Below, in pieces: positions 16,914-25,613 of a stretch of DNA of 35,396 nt. The first letter of the stretch is position 1; each line of letters starts with the position of its first letter. Both the position numbers and the translations under genes were made by a program. Source of the DNA: Desulfuromonas sp. (GTDB lineage Bacteria > Desulfobacterota > Desulfuromonadia > Desulfuromonadales > Desulfuromonadaceae). The stretch covers positions 1-35,396 of the forward strand of contig PKUE01000185.1 of NCBI GenBank assembly GCA_002869685.1, written 5' to 3'. The notes below the pieces were generated by a model that saw nothing but the letters and a program-made list of their open reading frames with translations, made no database searches and was not told the origin of the DNA.

Positions 16914-18233
16914 TTACAGAATGTTGGCAGCAAGCTCCGCCAAACCCGACCGCTCACCGCGGGTCAGAGTAACATGACCGGCAATGGGCTGGTCCTTAAA
17001 TCGCTCAACAATATACGCCAGTCCGTTACTGGACGCATCGACATACGGATTATCAATCTGGTACGGGTCGCCGGTAAGGACGATCTTAGTCCCCTCCCCG
17101 GCACGGGTGATAATGGTTTTTATTTCGTGCGGTGTCAAGTTCTGAGCTTCATCAACGATCATATATTGATTAGGAATGGATCGACCGCGGATATATGTCA
17201 GCGGTTCAATCTCCATCAATCCCATATCCACCAGTTCACGATAGCCACGTTTGCGCTTGCCGCGTTCTTCGACCGAACTCAACAGCAATTCGACATTATC
17301 GAAGATCGGCTGCATCCACGGGGCCAGCTTTTCTTCAACATCACCGGGCAAAAAGCCGAGATCGCGGCCCATGGGAAATACCGGGCGGGACACCAGCAAA
17401 CGGTTGTAATGCCCTTCATCGGCTGCTTTCTGTAATCCGGCGGCAATGGCGAGCAGGGTTTTCCCGGTTCCGGCTTTGCCGACCAACGTCACCAGTTGAA
17501 TATTGCTATCGAGCAGCAGATCAAAGGCAAAATTCTGCTCGCGGTTGCGACTGGTGATTCCCCAGATCCCCTCTTTGGGGATTTTGATCAACGGCACACA
17601 GCGATTGGAGGCCTGATCAAAACGGGCCAGAGCCGTGTGCGAGGTATTGGTTTCGTCGATCAGGGTCAGACATTGGTTGGGTTTCAGTTCGTGGTCAGGC
17701 AATTCAAGATAGCCCTGTCCATAAAAGCGGTCGATCTCAGCGGTGCTGATATGTAACTCGAGAGTGCCTGAATACAGCTCATCAATGGAGACCTTGTCGT
17801 TCTGATAATCCTGAGCCACCAACCCGAGCGCATTGGCTTTGATCCGCAGGTTGGTGTCTTTGGTGACAAAAATCACCTTGTCCGCAGAATTTTCCTGCAA
17901 CGCCACCGCCACGGCTAGAATCCGATTGTCCCCACGCTCAATACGTAATTCCGGGGGCAGCAGTTTAGCGTGATCCTGAGTGAATAAAATAACGGTCAGC
18001 TTGCCGCCACTTTCGAGTTCAACACCTTGGGTCAGACTTCCTTGGGCCCGCAAATTGTCGAGCATGCGGGAAACATGACGGGCGTTGCGACCGATCTCGT
18101 TGAGATCTTTCTTGAAGGTGTCAATTTCTTCGATAACCGTAATAGGAATAACAACATCATTATCCTCAAACTTCAGTAACGCCTGGGGATCATGCAGCAA
18201 TACATTGGTATCGAGAACATACTTTTTCGGCAT
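16914..18233 (-). CDS. PhoH-family ATPase with N-terminal PIN domain (PhoH2/YlaK-like)
   Basis: The protein has 439 residues and two domains. The N-terminal PIN nuclease domain (about 4-140) shows the acidic start VLDTNVLLHDP, VIEEID, NEIGRNAR and TKDTNLRIKA. The C-terminal PhoH ATPase (about 225-435) has Walker A GKAGTGKT at 252-259, the family segment VSRPVFPMGRDLGFLPGD, and a Walker B-like MIVDEAQN. Proteins of this architecture in other bacteria act on RNA as combined RNase/helicases; that activity is inferred here. The start is ATG 18233, with GTGAGG just upstream. It stands 35 bases after the cysteine desulfurase gene and 22 before tsaD, so an RNA-centred operon is likely. No toxin-antitoxin partner is seen beside it. 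Confidence 0.92.
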   Translation of the reverse strand: MPKKYVLDTNVLLHDPQALLKFEDNDVVIPITVIEEIDTFKKDLNEIGRNARHVSRMLDNLRAQGSLTQGVELESGGKLTVILFTQDHAKLLPPELRIERGDNRILAVAVALQENSADKVIFVTKDTNLRIKANALGLVAQDYQNDKVSIDELYSGTLELHISTAEIDRFYGQGYLELPDHELKPNQCLTLIDETNTSHTALARFDQASNRCVPLIKIPKEGIWGITSRNREQNFAFDLLLDSNIQLVTLVGKAGTGKTLLAIAAGLQKAADEGHYNRLLVSRPVFPMGRDLGFLPGDVEEKLAPWMQPIFDNVELLLSSVEERGKRKRGYRELVDMGLMEIEPLTYIRGRSIPNQYMIVDEAQNLTPHEIKTIITRAGEGTKIVLTGDPYQIDNPYVDASSNGLAYIVERFKDQPIAGHVTLTRGERSGLAELAANIL

Positions 18234-18268
18234 AAGACCTCACTGTAAAGGTTAACGATCTGAATGAG

Positions 18269-19423
18269 TTATGCAGAGCACATAACTGTCATGGCATGAA
18301 TCAGTTGATCAATCTCTTGCTCGGTATTGAAGTAGCCGGGACTGACCCGAACAGTCCCTTGGGGGAAACTGCCAAGCGTCCGGTGAGCATCTGGAGCGCA
18401 ATGCAAACCGACACGCACGGCAATGCCGTGTTCACAATCAAGATTAAACCCGATCTCGGCAGGATCAAGCCCTTCGACGGTAAAAGAAACCACGGTGGTG
18501 TTATCCGGTCCGTAAAGCGTAACCTTGTCAAGCTGACGCAGCCCCTGGCGTAGACGTTGAGCCAGCATCAATTCGTGATGATGGATGGTGCCGATCCCTT
18601 CGTTGACAACAAATTGAATCCCCGCAGCCAGCGCTGCCAGCGCTGGAGTATTGAGCGTGCCGCTTTCCAGATGCTCCGGCATCTGCTCGGGCTGCTCAAG
18701 GTGGGTGGACAGGGTTCCCGTGCCACCGTACATCAATGGACGTAACGACAGGCCGGGTGCAACGTAAAGGAATCCGGTTCCCGGTGGGCCTAACAACGAT
18801 TTATGTCCGGGAGCAGCCAGAAGATCTATGGCCATGGACTGGACATCAATGGGATAGGCTCCAGCACTCTGGGCCGCATCGACCATAAACAATATGCCTT
18901 GGCGGCGACACCAAGGACCAATTTCTTGAATGGGTTGTGTTGTTCCTGTGACATTGGAACAGTGATTGATCACCACAAGGCGTGGTGCTGGTGTGCAGGC
19001 GTCGATCACCTGCTGCAAGGTAATGCGACCACAGGCATCGGCCTGAATTTTATCGACGATCACCCCCTGCTCTTGCAACGCGTGCAGCGGCCGGGCCACG
19101 GCGTTATGTTCCATGCTTGAGGTGACAACCCGGTCGCCGGGCTGCAACAAACCAAACAGCGCCTGGTTAATCGCCTGAGTGGCATTGGTCGTGAAAATAA
19201 TTCGTGAACAGTCTTCGACGGCAAACAAGCTTGCCACGGCCATGCGCGCCTGAAGCACCTGGATGGCCGCCTGATGGGCTAACTTATGACTGCCACGTCC
19301 GGGATTCGCCGCACAGGTTCGGGAAATATGATCAAGGGTCTGGTACACCGCTTCGGGCTTGGGAAAGCTGGTCGCGGAATTATCCAGATAAATAACTGTC
19401 TCGTCGGTATGCGATGAGGTCAC
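18269..19423 (-). CDS. aminotransferase class V cysteine desulfurase (SufS/Csd-type family)
   Basis: This PLP enzyme releases sulfur from cysteine as a persulfide. From GTG 19423 it has 384 residues. Markers are VIYLDNSATSFPKP, the cofactor lysine K208 (PGHKSLLGPPG), and the sulfur-accepting C342 in RVGLHCAPDAHRTLG, the short-loop type seen in SufS-like group II enzymes. GTG 19423 is preferred over an in-frame TTG at 19486: AGGGGGA lies just before the GTG, while the extra 21 residues are not family-like and have no ribosome site. It is the first gene of the minus-strand run toward tRNA-Gly. No sufE, sufU or scaffold gene is next to it, so its sulfur acceptor is unknown. It differs in class from the IscS-like enzyme at 31366-32571. 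Confidence 0.88.
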   Translation of the reverse strand: MTSSHTDETVIYLDNSATSFPKPEAVYQTLDHISRTCAANPGRGSHKLAHQAAIQVLQARMAVASLFAVEDCSRIIFTTNATQAINQALFGLLQPGDRVVTSSMEHNAVARPLHALQEQGVIVDKIQADACGRITLQQVIDACTPAPRLVVINHCSNVTGTTQPIQEIGPWCRRQGILFMVDAAQSAGAYPIDVQSMAIDLLAAPGHKSLLGPPGTGFLYVAPGLSLRPLMYGGTGTLSTHLEQPEQMPEHLESGTLNTPALAALAAGIQFVVNEGIGTIHHHELMLAQRLRQGLRQLDKVTLYGPDNTTVVSFTVEGLDPAEIGFNLDCEHGIAVRVGLHCAPDAHRTLGSFPQGTVRVSPGYFNTEQEIDQLIHAMTVMCSA

Positions 19424-19712
19424 TCTTCCCCCTGACAGATAATTTTCAGCAAAAAAATCAGATTTTTTTTGCACAAGTGGTTTCAAGAATAATCATTCTA
19501 AAAAACCTCACAAAACAACTGAGTTGGCACCATTTTCCGACTGATTTCCCTCCCGGAAACGAGGCCGTCAAGGAGAGGTGATTTTCAGAATTGGTATGGC
19601 AAAAATGTCTGTGTAGCACTTTGTTTTTATTGAAAACTACCATCATGAAGGGGCAAAGGCAAGGGATTCTCCATAGGAGTTTTTTACAAACAGTCACCTA
19701 ACATTAACCTTA
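19424..19712. other. divergent intergenic region between the desulfurase and nrdJ
   Basis: This 289-base stretch is AT-rich and has no supported gene. It must carry the promoter of the minus-strand desulfurase operon, but no well-spaced pair of hexamers could be placed with confidence. Known B12 or other riboswitch elements were looked for and not seen. The nrdJ promoter lies at its right end. Confidence 0.5.
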
Positions 19713-19741
19713 TTGACACATACGATATATTGTGTTTTAAA
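19713..19741 (+). promoter_or_regulatory. nrdJ promoter
   Basis: A perfect -35 TTGACA (19713-19718) lies 17 bases before TTTAAA (19736-19741), giving a sigma70-type promoter about 57 bases ahead of the nrdJ ATG. The spacer is largely filled by an NrdR-like box, which suggests direct repression. Confidence 0.65.
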
Positions 19742-19767
19742 TCCAGTTCAACTACCCCATATGGTGT
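19720..19767 (+). promoter_or_regulatory. pair of NrdR-like boxes
   Basis: Box 1, ATACGATATATTGTGT (19720-19735), matches 14 of 16 positions of the NrdR consensus as I know it (acaCwAtATaTwGtgt). Box 2, CTACCCCATATGGTGT (19752-19767), is weaker, about 10 of 16, but keeps the ATAT core and GTGT end. The boxes start exactly 32 bases apart, three DNA turns, as is usual for NrdR pairs in front of RNR operons. Box 1 sits between -35 and -10. NrdR itself is not in the window. Confidence 0.75.
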
Positions 19768-19797
19768 AAACATCAACATTAAGCAAAGGAATCCCCC

Positions 19798-22014
19798 ATG
19801 TCAAAAACCGCTAAAAACGCTACTTTACCGCTTACCAATAATGCCTTGACGGTGCTGGAGCGTCGCTATCTCAAACGCGACGAAAAAGGACGCACCCTGG
19901 AGACCCCGGCCAACATGTTCGAGCGGGTTGCCAATGCCATTGCCGAGGCTGAGAAAAATTTCGACAAAAAAGCGGATACGAAAAAAGTGGCGGCGGAATT
20001 TTATGACATGATCACCAATCTGGAATTCCTGCCCAACTCGCCGACATTGATGAATGCCGGACGCGAACTGGGCCAGCTGTCGGCCTGTTTTGTTCTTCCG
20101 GTTGCGGACTCCATGGAGAGCATTTTCGAGGCCATCAAAAATACGGCTCTGATCCACAAAAGTGGAGGCGGCACCGGCTTCTCCTTCAGCCGCATTCGTC
20201 CGGCCAATGATGTGGTTCTGTCCACCAAAGGTGTTTCATCCGGTCCGTTGTCCTTCATGAAAGTGTTTGATGCGGCCACCGAAACCATTAAACAAGGCGG
20301 TACCCGGCGTGGCGCCAATATGGGGATTTTACGCGTCGACCATCCGGACATCATGGATTTCATCATGTGCAAGCGGGATCAAACGGTCCTGACCAACTTC
20401 AACATCTCTGTCGGTTTGACCGAGGACTTCATGGAAGCGGTTAAAACCGATGGTGAGTACGACATTGTCAATCCTCGCACCGGCGAAGTCTGTGACCGCA
20501 TGTCCGCCGTTAAGGTTTTTGATCACATCGTTGATCTGGCCTGGACCAACGGCGAACCGGGCATCATCTTCCTTGATCGCCTTAACCGTGACAATCCCAC
20601 GCCGCACATCGGCGAAATTGAGAGTACCAACCCATGTGGCGAGCAACCGCTGCTGCCCTATGAATCATGCAACCTGGGCTCCATCAACCTCAATATGATG
20701 GTTAAAAACGGCCAGGTGGACTGGGATAAATTACGCCAGACCGTATGGACATCAGTACGTTTCCTCGACAATGTCATCGAGGTCAACAACTACCCAATTC
20801 CGCAGATCGCCGAAATGTCTCTGGCCAATCGTAAAATCGGTCTGGGAATCATGGGCTGGGCAGATATGCTGATCCGTCTGGGTATCTCCTACCGTGATCA
20901 GGATGCCGCTGAGCTGGGTGGCAAAGTGATGAAGTTCATCAACGATGAGGCTCATCAGGCATCACGCGAACTGGCTAAACAGCGTGGAGAGTTCCCCAAC
21001 TTCTCCGGCAGCGTGTTTGATCTCAATCAGGAGCCGAAGATCCGCAACGCCACCTGCACCACCATTGCACCAACCGGAACCATCTCGATCATCGCCAACA
21101 GCTCCAGTGGCATTGAGCCGCTGTTCGCTGTGTCTTATGTCCGTCAGGTCATGGATAACGACATTCTCGTCGAGGTCAACCCGCTGTTTGAGCAAGTGGC
21201 GAAAGAGCGCGGTTTCTACTCACCTGAACTGATGAAACTGATTGCTGAAAAAGGCACGATTCAGGATTTTGATCAGATCCCGGAAGATGTACGTGAAGTG
21301 TTTGTTACCGCCCACGACATCACCCCGGAAGAGCATATCCGCATGCAGGCGGCCTTCCAGAAATACACCGACAATGCCGTATCGAAGACCGTTAACTTCT
21401 GCAACAGCGCCAATCGCGATGATGTGTCTCAAGTTTACCAGATGGCCTATGAAAGTGGCTGTAAAGGGGTAACCATCTACCGTGACGGTTCCCGCGACGC
21501 CCAGGTGCTCTCGGTGAAAAAAGCCGACAACGACGAAACCTCTGTGCCGATGGAGAACAAAAAAGCGACGCGCAAGCGGGATCGTCCTCGCACCTTGACC
21601 GGCGCCACCTATCAGATGGAAACCGGCTGTGGCCCGCTGTATGTCACCATCAACGAAGACAAACAGGGTCTGTTCGAAGTTTTCACCACCATGGGTAAAG
21701 CCGGTGGCTGTGCCGCGTCACAATGTGAAGCTCTGGGACGTCTGGTTTCGCTAGCCTGGCGCAGTGGTGTTCAGGCGCGTCAATCGGTAAAACAGCTGAT
21801 CGGCATCTCCTGCCATAAGCCGTCCGGTTTTGGCAATAACCGCATCACCTCTTGTGCCGATGCTCTGGCTAAAGCCATTCAAATGCATATGCAGCAGGAA
21901 GAGGAAGAAAGCTTCCAGCAAAATGGCGGTGCCTGCCCCGAGTGTGGTGGTCCTGTTGAGCATGAAGGCGGATGTTGTGTCTGCCACGCCTGCGGTTATT
22001 CCGAATGCGCATAA
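19798..22014 (+). CDS. nrdJ: class II (adenosylcobalamin-dependent) ribonucleotide reductase
   Basis: The protein has 738 residues and reduces ribonucleotides to deoxyribonucleotides without oxygen, using adenosylcobalamin to form a thiyl radical. The catalytic motif NPCGEQPLLPYESCNLGSINL contains the presumed thiyl Cys280. C97 (LSACFVL) is a candidate redox cysteine of the active site. GGGTGFSFSRIRP and TIAPTGTISIIANSS are standard. A TSCPD-type module follows at about 615-690 (YVTINEDKQGLFEVF, GGCAASQCEALGRLV). The extreme C-terminus is a zinc-ribbon-like cluster, CPECGGPVEHEGGCCVC and beyond, which probably carries the swinging redox cysteines. This is the NrdJ_Z architecture. ATG 19798 is preceded by AAAGGA. 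Expression is probably under NrdR, and two terminators follow. Confidence 0.96.
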   Translation: MSKTAKNATLPLTNNALTVLERRYLKRDEKGRTLETPANMFERVANAIAEAEKNFDKKADTKKVAAEFYDMITNLEFLPNSPTLMNAGRELGQLSACFVLPVADSMESIFEAIKNTALIHKSGGGTGFSFSRIRPANDVVLSTKGVSSGPLSFMKVFDAATETIKQGGTRRGANMGILRVDHPDIMDFIMCKRDQTVLTNFNISVGLTEDFMEAVKTDGEYDIVNPRTGEVCDRMSAVKVFDHIVDLAWTNGEPGIIFLDRLNRDNPTPHIGEIESTNPCGEQPLLPYESCNLGSINLNMMVKNGQVDWDKLRQTVWTSVRFLDNVIEVNNYPIPQIAEMSLANRKIGLGIMGWADMLIRLGISYRDQDAAELGGKVMKFINDEAHQASRELAKQRGEFPNFSGSVFDLNQEPKIRNATCTTIAPTGTISIIANSSSGIEPLFAVSYVRQVMDNDILVEVNPLFEQVAKERGFYSPELMKLIAEKGTIQDFDQIPEDVREVFVTAHDITPEEHIRMQAAFQKYTDNAVSKTVNFCNSANRDDVSQVYQMAYESGCKGVTIYRDGSRDAQVLSVKKADNDETSVPMENKKATRKRDRPRTLTGATYQMETGCGPLYVTINEDKQGLFEVFTTMGKAGGCAASQCEALGRLVSLAWRSGVQARQSVKQLIGISCHKPSGFGNNRITSCADALAKAIQMHMQQEEEESFQQNGGACPECGGPVEHEGGCCVCHACGYSECA

Positions 22015-22037
22015 TGTAAATAATCCGTTTCAAGAAA

Positions 22038-22062
22038 AAGGCCACGCAATTCGCGTGGCCTT
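22038..22062 (+). terminator. first hairpin after nrdJ
   Basis: A GGCCACGC/GCGTGGCC stem (22040-22047 with 22053-22060) with a 5-base loop, flanked by AA before and TT after, lies 25 bases past the nrdJ stop. The U-tract is weak; it may act together with the stronger hairpin downstream. Confidence 0.55.
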
Positions 22063-22086
22063 GATCATCCCCTTAAATGAAATGTG

Positions 22087-22116
22087 GCAGGAAGGCAGCC
22101 CCTTCCTGCTTTTTTT
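22087..22116 (+). terminator. strong intrinsic terminator after nrdJ
   Basis: A 9-bp stem (GCAGGAAGG at 22087-22095 with CCTTCCTGC at 22101-22109) has a 5-base loop and is followed by seven T's (22110-22116). It separates nrdJ from the convergent acyl-CoA dehydrogenase gene. Confidence 0.9.
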
Positions 22117-22187
22117 ATTGTTACAAGCCGCATACTCCGTCAGTGCTAAAACTCACAAACCCTGTAAAGCTGGCGACATGGGCAGTC

Positions 22188-23336
22188 TTACCCTGCTTTT
22201 GGTGCAATCAATTCACGGGCAATCACCAGACGTTGAATTTCGGCCGTTCCTTCACCAATATCACACAGCTTGGCATCCCGGTAAAACCGCTCAACGCAAC
22301 TGTTTTTCAAAAAACCATAGCCCCCCTGTAACTGTACCGCGCGCTCGGCACTTTTCACGGCCATTTCCCCGGCAAACAGCTTGGCTTTCGCTGCAGAGGT
22401 GCCGCAGCCCTGGCCGTCATCACACAGTTGTGCTGCCCGTTCGGTCAGCAACCAGGCAGCATCATAGTGGGTCGCCATGTCAGCCATAGGCCATTGTACC
22501 GCCTGAAACGTGTTAATCGGCGTGCCGAACTGTTGCCGACGCGCGGTATGGCGCTGCGATTCTTCAAGGCAGCCGCGAATAATGCCACAGGCCAGCGCAG
22601 CAATGGTCACGCGACCATGATCCAGCAGACTGAACGCAGCAGCCAAGGCACGATGTTCCTCGCCCAGCAACTGTTCATCGGTTAATTGGATCTGATCAAA
22701 ATGAACTGCGGTGGTATTGGAGCTGCGACAGCCGAGCTTTTCCAGCGGCGCGGAAGGCTTTACTCCGGCGGTTCCGCTGTCGACCAGAAATGCGCTGATT
22801 GCTGATTTTTTATGCTCACCACTGCGTGCCATCACCACGTAAACACCGGCAACAGAGCCTTGGGTGACAAACATTTTACGGCCATTGAGCAGCCAGCCGG
22901 TTTCTGTTTTAACGGCGCGGGTTTTAATCGACGCCGCATCGCTGCCACTGCCCGTTTCCGCCAGAGCCCAGGCCCCCAACGTTGTTCCGCTTGCCAATCC
23001 CGGCAGGTAGCGTTGTTTTTGCGTAGCAGAACCGAACCGCTGCACATGGTCGCAAACCAGGCTGTGCGATGCCAGCGTCAGAGCCATGCCCGCATCGTAA
23101 CGCGCCACACCCTCAATGATCAGGGCCATTTCCACCAGAGATTTCCCCAGCCCGCCCCATTGCGCATCGATGCAAATACCCAACAACCCATGTTCTGCCA
23201 GAGCCTTGACCTGCTCGAGAGGAAAACGATTCTCCCGATCCCATTGTGCCGCATGGGGCTGCACATAGGTGAGCGCCAGCTGGCGAATTTGCTCGATCAA
23301 CGGATGATATTTTGCTGCCGTTACAGATTTAATCAT
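22188..23336 (-). CDS. acyl-CoA dehydrogenase
   Basis: This FAD enzyme has 382 residues and should introduce an alpha-beta double bond into an acyl-CoA, passing electrons to ETF. It shows the N-terminal helical domain, the central beta domain with WALAETGSGSDAASIKT and GWLLNGRKMFVTQG, and a C-terminal domain with LQGGYGFLKNSCVERFYRDAK. The catalytic glutamate is E362 in DIGEGTAEIQR. The start is ATG 23336, whose ATGA overlaps the stop of the thioesterase gene; the frame is open further upstream but only through that gene. The product most resembles short/medium-chain or branched-chain enzymes, but chain specificity cannot be read. Electron-transfer flavoprotein genes are not in the window. 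Confidence 0.93.
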   Translation of the reverse strand: MIKSVTAAKYHPLIEQIRQLALTYVQPHAAQWDRENRFPLEQVKALAEHGLLGICIDAQWGGLGKSLVEMALIIEGVARYDAGMALTLASHSLVCDHVQRFGSATQKQRYLPGLASGTTLGAWALAETGSGSDAASIKTRAVKTETGWLLNGRKMFVTQGSVAGVYVVMARSGEHKKSAISAFLVDSGTAGVKPSAPLEKLGCRSSNTTAVHFDQIQLTDEQLLGEEHRALAAAFSLLDHGRVTIAALACGIIRGCLEESQRHTARRQQFGTPINTFQAVQWPMADMATHYDAAWLLTERAAQLCDDGQGCGTSAAKAKLFAGEMAVKSAERAVQLQGGYGFLKNSCVERFYRDAKLCDIGEGTAEIQRLVIARELIAPKAG

Positions 23337-23749
23337 GACGGTTGCTGTTCCTCTAACAGTTGATTGAGTCGTGCGAAAAAGTCTCCATCCAAAGCACACG
23401 GCTGCTTGTCGGGACCCACGATCAAATGACGACTGCTACCCTGAACGATCACCTCGTCACCGCGACAGATACGGTAAGAAAACTCGATCAGTCGTTTTTT
23501 CAGGCGTTGCAGCGTGGTTTCGACAACCAGCTGGTCTTCATAATACGCCGGAGCCAGATAGCGCAGGGACAGATCGGCCACCACAACAAAATAGCCCATC
23601 CGCTCCCATTCACTGTACGGAGTACCGATCTGTCGGAGAAAATCGGAGCGTCCCTCTTCAAACCAGATCGGATATGTTGCATGATGAACGACGCCCTGAG
23701 CATCGGTTTCCGCATATCGAACAATGACTTCACTTTTCTTCGCAACCAT
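23333..23749 (-). CDS. acyl-CoA thioesterase, 4-hydroxybenzoyl-CoA thioesterase/YbgC-like hotdog fold
   Basis: The product has 138 residues and a single hotdog domain. The signature YAETDAQGVVHHATYPIWF holds D16 and H23, matching the Asp and His seen in YbgC-type enzymes, followed by EEGRSDFLR and an RYLAPAYYEDQL strand. It should hydrolyse a short or aromatic acyl-CoA. The ATG is preceded by GGAGGGAGAG. The stop overlaps the acyl-CoA dehydrogenase start (ATGA), so the two are co-translated and probably act on the same acyl-CoA pool. It diverges from the split-barrel/radical SAM/KAS III cassette, from which it is separated by 148 bases. Confidence 0.9.
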   Translation of the reverse strand: MVAKKSEVIVRYAETDAQGVVHHATYPIWFEEGRSDFLRQIGTPYSEWERMGYFVVVADLSLRYLAPAYYEDQLVVETTLQRLKKRLIEFSYRICRGDEVIVQGSSRHLIVGPDKQPCALDGDFFARLNQLLEEQQPS

Positions 23750-23809
23750 GTTGCTCTCCCTCCATCGACTGTCACTCTATCTTGTCGCGATAAAAAACCA
23801 TAAAAGGTC

Positions 23810-23839
23810 TTGGCCTAACCAAAGGTTTACATTTATAAT
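23810..23839 (+). promoter_or_regulatory. promoter of the split-barrel/radical SAM/KAS III operon
   Basis: A perfect -10 TATAAT (23834-23839) has TTGGCC (23810-23815) 18 bases upstream as a partial -35, placing transcription start near 23846, about 50 bases before the first ATG. It lies in the 148-base divergent gap shared with the thioesterase gene. Confidence 0.55.
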
Positions 23840-23897
23840 ACGAAATTGTCGTTTTTGTTATGTTTTTTATGTATCCATGAGCTTGTTGCGAGGTTTT

Positions 23898-24299
23898 ATG
23901 CGCCCGGAAGAACTCGTCTCTTTTGTCAATACGGCACAACGTGTCGGCACCCTGTCAACCGTTGACGATCAGGGATTCCCCAACTGCGCCATTATCGGTT
24001 CAGCCATGATGCCGGACCCGGATCATGTTAACATTGCTCTGGCCAACAATCACACCCTGGAAAACCTGCGTCACGGTTCTGGAGCGGTTCTTAGTGTCTA
24101 CGAGCCAGCCGAGGCCATTTTTAATTGGCAAGGCGCCCGTCTTTATTTGATTGTCGATACCATTGAAGAGAGTGGTCCGCTCAAAGATGAAATGGTGCAG
24201 CAGGTCGAGGATCAGGCTGGTAAAATGGCGGCACGAACGATCCACGCCGCTGTACGATTTACGGTGGCAAGAACTCGCCCATTGCTGGATTTTCCTTGA
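23898..24299 (+). CDS. FMN-binding split-barrel (pyridoxamine 5'-phosphate oxidase-like) protein
   Basis: The product has 133 residues from ATG 23898; an in-frame ATG at 23877 would add 7 residues. GCGAGG sits just before 23898. The sequence fits the split-barrel flavin fold: an opening helix, GTLSTVDDQGFPNCAIIGSAMM as the first hairpin, then HVNIALANNHTLENLRHG and a VLSVYEP strand. Family members bind FMN, F420 or haem and act as small reductases or oxidases; the cofactor here is not visible. It is the first gene of a tight three-gene operon, 7 bases before the radical SAM gene, so a redox or flavin-donor role in that pathway is inferred. Confidence 0.8.
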   Translation: MRPEELVSFVNTAQRVGTLSTVDDQGFPNCAIIGSAMMPDPDHVNIALANNHTLENLRHGSGAVLSVYEPAEAIFNWQGARLYLIVDTIEESGPLKDEMVQQVEDQAGKMAARTIHAAVRFTVARTRPLLDFP

Positions 24300-24306
24300 T
24301 AAGCGC

Positions 24307-25602
24307 ATGAATATTCTCCTGGTTAACCCACCCAATTGTGGTCGCAGCATCCCCGAAGAGCGTTACGGCATCGATTCACTGAAACAGATCTTTCGCGGAG
24401 AACCTCTGGCTCTTGAAGTTGTCGCCGCCGGTCTTGGCGATCACGCTGTAACCATTGTCGACCTTAAAGCTGACAATGCCGATCTGGAACAGTCGATTCT
24501 TCAGACACGCCCAGACCTGATCGGCTTTACCGCCATGACTTGTGAAGCAAATACGGTAAAAAAACTGGCACGTCAGGCACGCAATCTATGCCAAGCCACT
24601 CTGGTGGTGGGCGGTATTCACGCCAGTAATGTGCCTCAGCACTTCAATGAACACCCTTTTGACTTTATCGTCATCGGCCTGGGAAAAGACAGCTTCAGCC
24701 AATTGGCAGCGCAATTAGATCAGGGACAAACACCCATTCCCATTCCCGGAATCGCCCGCGTCACTCCGGGCCAGCCGTTGGACTGGACACCACGCCAGTT
24801 TGCACCATGTGATCAACCCATCGATGCGGCGCCGCGTTACGACTTGGTCGAGCGTTACCGAAAAGATTATTTTCTCGCCAAGTTGAATGTCGATCTTGGT
24901 TTTGTCGTCACGGCTTTCGGCTGCCCGTACAACTGTTCTTTCTGCTGTATCGCCGGACAATGTGGAGGTCAGTACCTGAGCCAACCCATTGAGGCAGTCG
25001 TCCGTGATCTGCAGCGATTGTCAGAAATTCCGTTTATTCGCCTGGTTGATGCCAACACCTTCGGCTCCCCGGTTCATGCTGAAAAGCTCTGTCAGGCAAT
25101 CCGACAGGCGGGCATTAAAAAAAACTACCTGATTGACGTACGCGCCGATACTGTGGTACGTCACCCCGACTTACTACAACGATGGAAAGAGATTGGCCTG
25201 CGTTCGGTGGTCATTGGTTTTGAAGAAATTAACGATCAACGCCTGGCCACCATGAATAAACAGGGCACTCTGGCTCTGAACGATGAAGCTCTGGAACGGT
25301 TAGCGGAGTTGGAGATCACCGTCGTCGGTGATTTTATTGTCGATCCGGACTATGATCATGCCGACTTCGACACGTTGGAACGCTACATTTCCAGTCACAA
25401 GATCGACCTGCCCATGTTGACGATTATGACTCCGTTGCCGGGCACCCCGATGTATGACCGGATGAAAGACCAGATCACAGAATCGAACTTGGATTATTAC
25501 ACCCTGACCAATGCGGTCACCCGGACACGCTTGCCGGAAAAAGAATTTTACACCCGTTACGCTAACCTGCTGCGTGCCTGCCACGCCCAGGCGAAATTAT
25601 AG
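24307..25602 (+). CDS. B12-binding-domain radical SAM enzyme
   Basis: The protein has 431 residues. Residues 1-150 form a Rossmann-like cobalamin-binding domain (ILLVNPPNCGRSIPEE, DLIGFTAMTCEANTV, LVVGGIHASNVP). No DxHxxG motif is seen, as in many class B enzymes that bind B12 without lower-ligand displacement. The radical SAM core follows, with the [4Fe-4S] cysteines C206, C210 and C213 (CPYNCSFC), then RLVDANTFG and VIGFEEINDQRL. A C-terminal extension of about 60 residues includes MTPLPGTPMYDRM. Such enzymes methylate unactivated carbons or rearrange lipid and natural-product skeletons. The first codon is ATG 24307 with a weak ribosome site, 7 bases after the split-barrel gene. The substrate is unknown. 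Confidence 0.88.
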   Translation: MNILLVNPPNCGRSIPEERYGIDSLKQIFRGEPLALEVVAAGLGDHAVTIVDLKADNADLEQSILQTRPDLIGFTAMTCEANTVKKLARQARNLCQATLVVGGIHASNVPQHFNEHPFDFIVIGLGKDSFSQLAAQLDQGQTPIPIPGIARVTPGQPLDWTPRQFAPCDQPIDAAPRYDLVERYRKDYFLAKLNVDLGFVVTAFGCPYNCSFCCIAGQCGGQYLSQPIEAVVRDLQRLSEIPFIRLVDANTFGSPVHAEKLCQAIRQAGIKKNYLIDVRADTVVRHPDLLQRWKEIGLRSVVIGFEEINDQRLATMNKQGTLALNDEALERLAELEITVVGDFIVDPDYDHADFDTLERYISSHKIDLPMLTIMTPLPGTPMYDRMKDQITESNLDYYTLTNAVTRTRLPEKEFYTRYANLLRACHAQAKL

Positions 25603-25613
25603 GAACACGGTTT

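Noticed and set aside
19424-19486. TTG start adding 21 residues to the desulfurase
   Set aside because: There is no ribosome site, the residues are not family-like, and GTG 19423 has AGGGGGA just upstream.
19424-19797. Cobalamin riboswitch ahead of the B12-dependent nrdJ
   Set aside because: The region was read for a B12-box and a matching long structured leader; none was seen, and the promoter is only about 57 bases from the ATG.
23801-23825. Palindromic operator GGTCTTGGCCTAACC in the divergent promoter
   Set aside because: On comparison with its reverse complement only about half the positions match, so it is not a convincing dyad.
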